64,000 bases of DNA. Source: Streptomyces sp. CB02009 (GTDB taxonomy: Bacteria; Actinomycetota; Actinomycetes; Streptomycetales; Streptomycetaceae). Under the pieces are notes generated by a model. It ran no database searches, was not told where the DNA came from, and worked only from the letters and a program-made list of their open reading frames with translations. Of this stretch, positions 17,376 to 23,608 are shown one piece after another. The stretch is taken from positions 791,536-855,535 of the forward strand of contig NZ_LIVV01000001.1 in the NCBI RefSeq assembly GCF_001905825.1, in the 5' to 3' direction. Numbering within the stretch: the first letter of the stretch is position 1; the number at the start of each line of letters is the position of its first letter. A program made the position numbers and the translations under genes.

Positions 17376-17963
17376 TCAGCCGAAGTCGTCGTCGTTCCAG
17401 GCGTCCCCGTCGCCGTCCCAGTGCGCGTCCCAGTCGTTCCCGTCGGCGCTGCCGTCCCCTGACCCCGACCCGTCGGTTCCCTCCGACCCGGCGTCGGAGT
17501 ACCCCGAGCCACCGCTGTCGCCGCCTCCGCCGCCGCTGGACTGCTGGGCCTGCGCCTGCTGCTGCCGCAGGGCCTCCTCCTGCTCGGGGGACATGCTGAG
17601 CGGCGGCAGCTGGGCGGCGGTGACGGCGAGGGTCGCCACCCCGAGGCCCGCGAGCAGGACGCCCATCCGGCCGCCGAAGGAGCTCCGGTTGACCAGCACC
17701 TTCTCGCCGCGCGCCCACAGGGTGCGGCCGTAGCCGATGTCACGGGCGTAGGTGACGGTGCCGTCGGCGAGGCTGCGCTTGATGATCCGGTCGCCGAGCA
17801 GCTCGTCGGTGCCGGAGGCGCCGCGGTTGTCGTGCCAGTGCACGAGGTGCGGGTGGCCGGACGTGCGGCGGCGCCACTCCTCCAGGCCGTTCTCGTAGCG
17901 GCGGTGGACGGTGCCGTCGGCGAGCAGTTCGTCCGCGTAGCCGATCTCTTCGGGACGGTTCAT
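17376..17963 (-). CDS. Membrane protein with Trp/Asp/Gly-rich C-terminal tail
   Basis: A 195-residue protein of unknown family. Residues 1-95 contain two related elements around LADGTV (ELLADGTVHRRYENGLEEW and RSLADGTVTYARDIGYG). One hydrophobic helix (GVLLAGLGVATLAVTAA, about residues 102-118) follows. The remaining about 75 residues are low complexity: a Gln-rich part, then Gly/Ser, then Asp/Trp (DWDAHWDGDGDAWNDDDFG at the very end). It sits between the third wHTH-TOPRIM-like gene (43-bp gap) and the Cys-less asparagine-synthetase homolog. The acidic tail could be a substrate of that ligase, but this is only a guess. ATG 17963 starts the frame. Confidence 0.7.
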   Translation of the reverse strand: MNRPEEIGYADELLADGTVHRRYENGLEEWRRRTSGHPHLVHWHDNRGASGTDELLGDRIIKRSLADGTVTYARDIGYGRTLWARGEKVLVNRSSFGGRMGVLLAGLGVATLAVTAAQLPPLSMSPEQEEALRQQQAQAQQSSGGGGGDSGGSGYSDAGSEGTDGSGSGDGSADGNDWDAHWDGDGDAWNDDDFG

Positions 17964-18006
17964 GGTGTGCGTACCTCGGGTCGGTGGGAGGGGGCGCCGG
18001 GACGGG

Positions 18007-18990
18007 TCACGCGGCGGGCCAGGTCATGAAGCCGGCTCCGCGCAGCCCGCGCAGACCGCTCCAGAGGGAGTCGCGGGGCGGTCGTGGCCCCCGCGTGAGG
18101 CGCAGGACCGTGCGCAGCAGCCGGTCGGGAGGCACGGCCGCCACCTCGGCGAACCGTCCCTCCGCCAGCCAGTCGGCCTCCCGCGGCCGCAGCGCCGCCG
18201 GCAGCGCGGCGAGGGCGGCGGGACCGGGCGCGGGGCCCCGGCCGGTGGGCAGCCGCAGGGCGGCCGCGTGCCGGGGCGCCAGGCCGAGGGACACCACCCG
18301 CACTCCGGGCACCGGCCCCAGACCGGACCGCACCTGGGCGGGGAGGGCGAGCCCGGCCGGGCTCGCGTCGTGCAGGACGTACACGGTGGCACCCTCGGCC
18401 CGCCGCAGGGCGGCGAGCAGTCTCGGGTCGAGGGGCAGGGCGTCCTCGGCGGCGAACACCGGGCAGGCCGCCTCCAGATGGATGTGGTTGGCGAGCAGCA
18501 TCCCGGCGATCGAGCGGTCCTGGCACATCAGCAGCCGGGGCAGCCCGTAGTCGTAGACATCGGGTTCGGAGTACGCCTCCGAGAACTGCGACAACTCTGG
18601 CAACTCCGATGACTCCGACGGCTCCGGCCTCTCCGCCCGCTCGCGCGGCCGGCGCGGGCCCACCCGCGCGCCGGACTCGGGCAGCGGCGGCAGCAGGCCC
18701 GGTACGGTCTCCCGGCCGCGCGCCTCCAGGGCGCGGGTGAACACGGGTAGCCGCAGGACGGGGGCAGGAGTGCCGGGGACCCGGCCCCTCAGGAGCGTCG
18801 AACCGGGGGTCAGGACGCGGCAGGTCTCGTAGTACAGCTGGCGCTCGGTGAAGCGCAGCCCGCCGGGCGCACCGGCGCGCGCCGCGGCCGCGGTGATCGC
18901 CCGGCCGGCGACCCCGGCGGGCCGGCCGGAGGGCAGTCCCGTCCCGGCGGTCGGGCCGGAGCGCGGAGGCGGGAGGTGTCGCTTGCTCAT
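18007..18990 (-). CDS. Topo VI-A/Spo11-like wHTH-TOPRIM protein, soluble paralog (putative)
   Basis: A 327-residue protein, third of three related neighbours. LRFTERQLYYETCR (residues 45-58) resembles the winged-helix segment of Topo VI-A-like proteins, where RQLYY carries a conserved Tyr. Later VYVLHDASPAG (about 203-213) occupies the place of the TOPRIM D-x-D strand. The C-terminus ends GFMTWPAA, a signature shared with the two upstream paralogs, together with a W-L-A-x-G-R-F motif. No zinc ribbon or membrane helix is present. A Ser/Glu-rich stretch lies at 120-145. Its ATG overlaps the upstream stop (ATGA). Family assignment is inference from motifs. Confidence 0.6.
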   Translation of the reverse strand: MSKRHLPPPRSGPTAGTGLPSGRPAGVAGRAITAAAARAGAPGGLRFTERQLYYETCRVLTPGSTLLRGRVPGTPAPVLRLPVFTRALEARGRETVPGLLPPLPESGARVGPRRPRERAERPEPSESSELPELSQFSEAYSEPDVYDYGLPRLLMCQDRSIAGMLLANHIHLEAACPVFAAEDALPLDPRLLAALRRAEGATVYVLHDASPAGLALPAQVRSGLGPVPGVRVVSLGLAPRHAAALRLPTGRGPAPGPAALAALPAALRPREADWLAEGRFAEVAAVPPDRLLRTVLRLTRGPRPPRDSLWSGLRGLRGAGFMTWPAA

Positions 18991-20090
18991 CCGGCCGTGG
19001 TGCCTTTCGTACGGGACGGGTCGCCGGCCTTCGGCGGCGCCTCGGCCGGCCAGGTCAGGAAGCCGTCGGTGGAGCGGGGTTCGGCGGGGCGGGCGGACAG
19101 GGCCCGCTCCACGGCCGCCGTGACGACCGCTTCCAGGCGGGCCGGCGGGACGGCGGCGAGCGGACTCCAGCGGCCCCCGGCCAGCCACGCGGCGTCCTCC
19201 TCGGACAGCCCCGCGACCGACCGGAGGTCCGCGGCGTCCACCGTGGACGTGGTCGAGATCCGGTGCACGGCATCCCGGCGGGTCCTCACCGCGGACACCG
19301 GGAGCCCGGCGTCCACCACGACCCGGCCGGGGTGGGCGAGGCGCAGCAGCGGGGCGAGCAGCGCTCCCAGGGCGCTCGCGTCGTGGAGCACCACCACCGG
19401 GAGCCCGGCGGGGAGGTCCGCCAGCGCCTCGTGCGCGGCGGCCGGTTCGGCCTCGACGAGCCGTGCCTTCAGCCGGGCGGGGACGGCGTTGGCCCGGAGG
19501 AACACCGCGACCGCGTGGTCGGTGCACAGGACGACGGCCTCGCGTCGGCCGCCGCCGGACTCACGGGGTGCCGGCACGCGCGGGTCGTCGTCCACCACAC
19601 CCGGTGGCAGCTGCTCGTACACGGTTCGCCAGGGACCGGTCATCGCCTGCCGGAACGCGGACTCCGAGGGTGTGATGCTCGACCAGGCCCTGACGGCGGG
19701 CCTGTACCGCAGGGACGACGCCACCACCACGACGACGACCGCGGCGACGACGGCGACCGCGCCCGCCACGCCGTGGACGAGCTGGCCGGTGACGAGGAGG
19801 AGAAGGGCGAGGGGCGCGGCGACCAACCACCGGACGCCGGGCCTGATCCCGTGTGCGGGCTTCGCGCCCCAGAGGACGGTGGACACCCGGGAGAGGTACC
19901 AGAGCTGGGTGAGGGTCACCTTCAGGCGTCCGCCGTCGGTGGCCCGTTCGGCGATCCGCCGGATCCGCAGATCGTGCATGCCGCGGCCGTGGACCTTCGG
20001 GTCGAGCGCGAACCGGTGCGCGCAGCGTGCGCACGTCTGCCCGGTCCGTTCCCTGGCCGCCAGCTGGGCGGCGCAGTGCGGGCAGATCAC
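18987..20090 (-). CDS. Membrane-anchored zinc-ribbon wHTH-TOPRIM-like protein (paralog 2)
   Basis: A 367-residue protein beginning with a zinc ribbon (CPHC at 3-6, CARC at 20-23). DLRIRRIAERATDGGRLKVT leads to QLWY (62-65), aligning with RQLYY of the downstream paralog. Two long hydrophobic segments occupy about residues 85-130. The C-terminal half has VVVLHDASALG, a WLAGGRW motif and GFLTWPAE near the end. The order is the same as in its upstream neighbour, so the pair arose by duplication. The GTG start overlaps the upstream stop (GTGA) and the stop overlaps the next ATG. A nucleic-acid-related role at the membrane is inferred only. Confidence 0.62.
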   Translation of the reverse strand: MICPHCAAQLAARERTGQTCARCAHRFALDPKVHGRGMHDLRIRRIAERATDGGRLKVTLTQLWYLSRVSTVLWGAKPAHGIRPGVRWLVAAPLALLLLVTGQLVHGVAGAVAVVAAVVVVVVASSLRYRPAVRAWSSITPSESAFRQAMTGPWRTVYEQLPPGVVDDDPRVPAPRESGGGRREAVVLCTDHAVAVFLRANAVPARLKARLVEAEPAAAHEALADLPAGLPVVVLHDASALGALLAPLLRLAHPGRVVVDAGLPVSAVRTRRDAVHRISTTSTVDAADLRSVAGLSEEDAAWLAGGRWSPLAAVPPARLEAVVTAAVERALSARPAEPRSTDGFLTWPAEAPPKAGDPSRTKGTTAG

Positions 20091-21172
20091 CGGCCACCCA
20101 CCGGGTCCGGTCCCGCGGCCTCGGGCCAGGTGAGGAAACCGAGGTCCGCGGCGCGCCGCCGGTCGGGGTCGGCCCCGTGCGACACCTGCCCGGCGACCCG
20201 GTCGACGACCGCGAGCAGCCTGGCTGGCGGCAGTCCGACGAGCGGGAACCGCCAGCCCTGCCCGAGCCACTTCAGCTCCTCGGGGGTGTACGTCCCCAGG
20301 GCGGTGAGGATCCGCAGGTCCGCCGGGCCGGGCCGCCGCCGCGGGTCCCGGTAGGGAACGGCCTGGGGGAGGGACCGTACGGTGCGCAGCGGCGGTCCCA
20401 CGTCGACGACGGTCCGGCCCGGCAGGGCCTCCCGGACGCCCCGGACGAGCAGTTCGCCGTCCGCGTCGGTGTCGTGGAGCACCAGCACCGGCCCCTTCGA
20501 GGGGACGGCCGCGGCCTCCGCCGGAGTCCGGACCACCGCCAGGCCGTGGCGGGCGGGCAGTCCGTCGGCGACGAGGAACGCGACGACGGCACGGTCGGGG
20601 CAGACCAGCACCCCGGTGGCGCCTGCCGCGCCCGCCGCACCCGCCGGGTCTGCTTGGCCGGCCGCACCCGCCGTGCCCGTGTCGGACGCCGCGGTGTCCA
20701 GCACACCGGGCGGCAGCCCCCCGTACACCGACCGCCAGGGGGAGAGCACCAGGGTGGGGAAGCCCTCCCGGCCGACCGGCGGTATGCCCTTGCCCGCGCC
20801 CATCACCCGTGCCACGAAGATGCCCAGGCCGATGATCAGCAGGGCGCCGGAGGCCAGCAGCAGCGCCGGTGCCTCGGCGAAGAGGGCGACGACGGTGACG
20901 AAGCCGGCCCCCGCGAAGGCTCCGCCCAGGCAGCCCTGGCCGAAGTCGCTGTCCCGGAGGCGCTTGCGGGAGAGGGCGTACCAGAGCTGGTCGGGGACGA
21001 TCGCGATCCGGCCCCCGTCGGTGAGGGCGGTGGTGATCCGGCGGACCCGGAGGTCGTTGAGACGGAGCGGGTTGGTCTTGGGGTCCAGCGCGTAGGTGCG
21101 CTTGCAGTGGGTGCAGCGGTTGCCGGTGCGCTCCTTGCGGAGCAGGTTGCGTTCGCAGTGCGGACAGATCAC
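20087..21172 (-). CDS. Membrane-anchored zinc-ribbon wHTH-TOPRIM-like protein (paralog 1)
   Basis: A 361-residue protein with a zinc ribbon (Cys3, Cys6, Cys20, Cys23), then DLRVRRITTALTDGGRIAIV and QLWY (62-65). Two transmembrane helices follow at about 80-98 and 102-121. An Ala/Gly linker (160-187) leads to VLVCPDRAVVAFLV and to VLVLHDTDADG (229-239), the best preserved acidic D-x-D-x-D-G strand of the three paralogs. It closes with WLGQGW and GFLTWPEA. The gene overlaps both neighbours by GTGA. I read it as a degenerate Topo VI-A/TOPRIM arrangement tethered to the membrane. Confidence 0.62.
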   Translation of the reverse strand: MICPHCERNLLRKERTGNRCTHCKRTYALDPKTNPLRLNDLRVRRITTALTDGGRIAIVPDQLWYALSRKRLRDSDFGQGCLGGAFAGAGFVTVVALFAEAPALLLASGALLIIGLGIFVARVMGAGKGIPPVGREGFPTLVLSPWRSVYGGLPPGVLDTAASDTGTAGAAGQADPAGAAGAAGATGVLVCPDRAVVAFLVADGLPARHGLAVVRTPAEAAAVPSKGPVLVLHDTDADGELLVRGVREALPGRTVVDVGPPLRTVRSLPQAVPYRDPRRRPGPADLRILTALGTYTPEELKWLGQGWRFPLVGLPPARLLAVVDRVAGQVSHGADPDRRRAADLGFLTWPEAAGPDPVGGR

Positions 21173-21915
21173 CTGGGCACCTCCAGCGCGGTCGCCACCC
21201 GGCGCAGCCGGGCGGCGAGCCGCTCGCGGACCGTGGTGGCGGCGATGCCGTGGACCCGTTGGGCGCGCTCGATGTCGCGGAGCTCGGCGGCCAGGGCCCG
21301 GTAGTCCGTGACGGGCTCGGCGGCGAGGGCGGTCCGGCCGCCGGAGCCGCCGCCCGTGGACCGGGCCCGCCGCTCGGCCTCGGCCGCGGTGATCGCGTAG
21401 TCCTCGTGGTCGATCCCGTAGCCGGTGTTCGCGGCGAGGATGGTCAGCGGGTCGTCGCCGCGGTTGGCGAAGGAGTGCGGCATCATCTCCGGGATCCGGA
21501 TCAGCATGCCCGGCGCGAGCGGGACGTCGGTGACGCGCCCGCGGGCCTCGTCGTACAGCCCGCAGGAGGCATGGCCGAGGCTGAGGACGAAGTGCTCGCC
21601 GCCGTGCGCGTGCGGGGTGAAGGCACTGCGCGGGCCGACCACCCCGAGTTTGACGGTGGCGTTCGACGGCCGCTCCGGCGAGGTCCCCGCGTCCCCGACC
21701 AGGTAGTGGGCGAACTGCCCGTCGTCGATGAACCGCAGGAACTCCCGCTCGGGCCCGAGCTCCCGACTGCCGTCCCGGTCGGCCAGCAGGATGCCGCCGT
21801 CGGGCCTCAGGTGGTACAGCTCCACTCCACCGGGCAGATTCCCGGCCACCCGGCCCGGCAGGTCGTCCGGTACCCGGTCCTGCGCTCGTCCCTGTCGTAC
21901 GGGTCGTACCGCCAT
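21169..21915 (-). CDS. Cupin domain protein
   Basis: A 248-residue protein. The cupin core has FTPHAHGGEHFVL as motif 1 (three His) and PGMLIRIPEMMPHSFANRG as motif 2, enough for a metal centre. The N-terminal 70 residues (PGGVELYHLRPDGGILL, EREFLRFIDDGQFAHYLVGD) and a C-terminal coiled region rich in Ala/Arg/Glu (200-245) flank it. ATG 21915 has a GGGGGAG site. Its stop overlaps the GTG of the next gene. It is the first gene of the tightly overlapping cluster and may sense or bind a small ligand; an enzymatic role cannot be excluded. Confidence 0.78.
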   Translation of the reverse strand: MAVRPVRQGRAQDRVPDDLPGRVAGNLPGGVELYHLRPDGGILLADRDGSRELGPEREFLRFIDDGQFAHYLVGDAGTSPERPSNATVKLGVVGPRSAFTPHAHGGEHFVLSLGHASCGLYDEARGRVTDVPLAPGMLIRIPEMMPHSFANRGDDPLTILAANTGYGIDHEDYAITAAEAERRARSTGGGSGGRTALAAEPVTDYRALAAELRDIERAQRVHGIAATTVRERLAARLRRVATALEVPR

Positions 21916-21935
21916 CGCGCCTCCCCCTGACGCCC

Positions 21936-21957
21936 GTTGTACGTGTTCACGCACAAC
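21936..21957 (-). promoter_or_regulatory. 22-bp imperfect palindrome upstream of the cupin operon
   Basis: GTTGTACGTG and CACGCACAAC form arms around a TT centre with one mismatch. On the minus strand the half-site TACAAC resembles a -10 element, 21 bases upstream of the cupin ATG. A repressor binding here would control the whole cupin/TOPRIM-like operon. Confidence 0.5.
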
Positions 21958-22063
21958 CACCGCATGGTAGAGCGCTGATCGCCAACAGGGGGAGTACCCG
22001 GGGCGACTCTCGGGGGACCCGGAGGTGAACGGCCGCCCCGCCGACCGGCCGCGCGTCCCTCGG

Positions 22064-22158
22064 CCGGGGCCGGTCTCGCATCCTGCTGCCGGCCTCGCGT
22101 CCTTCCGCCGGGGCCGGTCTCGCATCCTGCTGCCGGCCTCGCGTCCTTCCGCCGGGAC
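22064..22158. repeat. 44-bp direct repeat, two copies plus a partial
   Basis: A 44-bp unit starting CCGGGGCCGGTCTCGCATCC occurs at 22064-22107 and again at 22108-22151, with a partial third copy after it. It lies in the gap between the cupin operon promoter and the end of the acyltransferase gene. Confidence 0.85.
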
Positions 22159-22175
22159 CGTTCCCGCGTCCCCGC

Positions 22176-22847
22176 TCAGTGCTGCCGGTCGGCCGCCGCC
22201 GGCTCGCCGAGTGCCCCGGCAGCCGTCCGCCACGCCGCCGTGACGGCGCCGTGGGCCAGCTGCGTCGCGACGGTCACATCGGCGGGCAGCCGAAGCGGCG
22301 CCCCGATGTGGACGTGCAGACACGGTCTGCGGACCGGCGCGGTGAGCACCCCGGCGATCTGATTCACGCGCCCGCCCGACGTGATCCGCCGGGCACCCGC
22401 CTGACCGATCGGTACGATCGGACGCCCGGTGGCCTCGGCGAGCCGCGCGAGCCCCGTACGAAACGCCTCCGGCGGGTTCTCCGCGGAGTCCGGACGCGTC
22501 GGGATGCGGCCCTCGGCGTACAGCATCACGTGCCGCCCCGAGGCCAGCGCCACCGCCGCGTGGTCGAGGGCGGCGGAGGCATGGGCCGAGCCGCGGTGGA
22601 CGGGCACATGGCCCTCGCGGGTCAGGGCCCGGCCCAGCACGGGGATGCGCCACAGCCCGGCGGTGGCGAGCAGCACCGGCTCGACGGCGAGCCGCTTGCG
22701 GAGCGCGGCGAGGACGAGTGCCGGGTCGGCCGTCGAGGTGTGGTTCACCACCAGGATGCTGCCGGGTTCGAGGCGTGCCCCGGGATCGGCGGTGACGGTC
22801 AGTCGTCCGAAGAACGGGACGACGCGGGCGGCGAGACGGCTGAGCAC
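22176..22847 (-). CDS. 1-acyl-sn-glycerol-3-phosphate acyltransferase-like protein
   Basis: A 223-residue PlsC-type acyltransferase. The catalytic H-x4-D is in NHTSTADPA, the second block is GHVPVHRG, and the third is YAEGRIP (normally EGTRS, here EGRIP), followed by PIVPIGQAG. It should transfer a fatty acyl chain to a lysophospholipid or another hydroxyl acceptor at the membrane. The GTG start follows CAGGGGG. It is read in the same direction as the cupin cluster but with a 260-bp gap. Confidence 0.85.
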   Translation of the reverse strand: MLSRLAARVVPFFGRLTVTADPGARLEPGSILVVNHTSTADPALVLAALRKRLAVEPVLLATAGLWRIPVLGRALTREGHVPVHRGSAHASAALDHAAVALASGRHVMLYAEGRIPTRPDSAENPPEAFRTGLARLAEATGRPIVPIGQAGARRITSGGRVNQIAGVLTAPVRRPCLHVHIGAPLRLPADVTVATQLAHGAVTAAWRTAAGALGEPAAADRQH

Positions 22848-23054
22848 GAGGGGCCCCCTGGCTCCGAGGACGAGGCGCTGACCTGTTCATCGTGCGAGAC
22901 CGGGCGCTCCCTCACATGAGCACGCGTACTCAGCTCGCGTACCCAAGCGCCATGAGTGCGGGGCGCGGTGGCGGGTGGCCGTGCGGGGCGGTCTACGCTG
23001 ATGGCTCGACAGCCGGCACGGCGCAGGCCGGACCAAGGAGGGAGGGGAACGGCG

Positions 23055-23462
23055 GTGGGACGTCCGACGCGACAGCTCCTGGCCCTCCTGCCCGCGATGC
23101 TCTGCGCGGTCTGGTCCCTCCTCGTCCTCCCCGCGGCGACCGCGCAGCCGACGGACCTCACGGCCGCGACCGGCCCGGCTCCGACCAGGACCGTGGTGCC
23201 CGCCGCGTCCCAGGGCGCAGGACCCCGCGCCTCTGCGCCCGAGCCGCACTTCGCGCCCACCGCCGTCGTACGGCTCCCCGCCGCCGTCGAGAACCCCGTA
23301 CGGCTCCAGGCCCTGCCCGCGGGCACGGCCCCCGTGCCCGTCGACCTCTTCCTCCCGGCGCGCGGCGCCCTCGCGGGCGACCCCCGCCAGGAGCGCGCCC
23401 CGCCCGGCACGGCCCACGACCCCCGGGCCCCTCGCGGCCCTCCCTCCACCCGGCACAGCTGA
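23055..23462 (+). CDS. Small secreted or membrane-anchored protein
   Basis: A 135-residue protein with an N-terminal hydrophobic stretch (LLALLPAMLCAVWSLLVLPAATA) that reads as a signal peptide or membrane anchor. The rest is Pro/Ala/Arg-rich and low in recognisable structure. GTG 23055 is chosen because GGAGGGAGGGG lies just upstream; an earlier in-frame ATG at 22956 would place about 33 basic residues before the signal. No family recognised. The next gene, secDF, is 146 bp downstream. Confidence 0.6.
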   Translation: MGRPTRQLLALLPAMLCAVWSLLVLPAATAQPTDLTAATGPAPTRTVVPAASQGAGPRASAPEPHFAPTAVVRLPAAVENPVRLQALPAGTAPVPVDLFLPARGALAGDPRQERAPPGTAHDPRAPRGPPSTRHS

Positions 23463-23608
23463 CGTTTCCCCGCGTCGCCGTCCGGGCCATCGGCATGCCC
23501 TCGGACCGGTCCCCGACGCGGATCCATCCGTACGTCCGGCACGGCCGGTGCGCGCTCCCCCTTCCGCGTGGACGCGTGCCGTCGCCGTGCGCCGCCCGTG
23601 GAGTAACC

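Noticed and set aside
13570..17733. Very long plus-strand frame (1387 codons)
   Set aside because: Antisense to the aldehyde dehydrogenase and AsnB-like genes; no domain, runs through tandem repeats.
15403..17963. Lasso peptide cluster
   Set aside because: The AsnB homolog invites it, but no precursor with a Thr-2/Gly1 core, RRE protein or transglutaminase-type protease is present.
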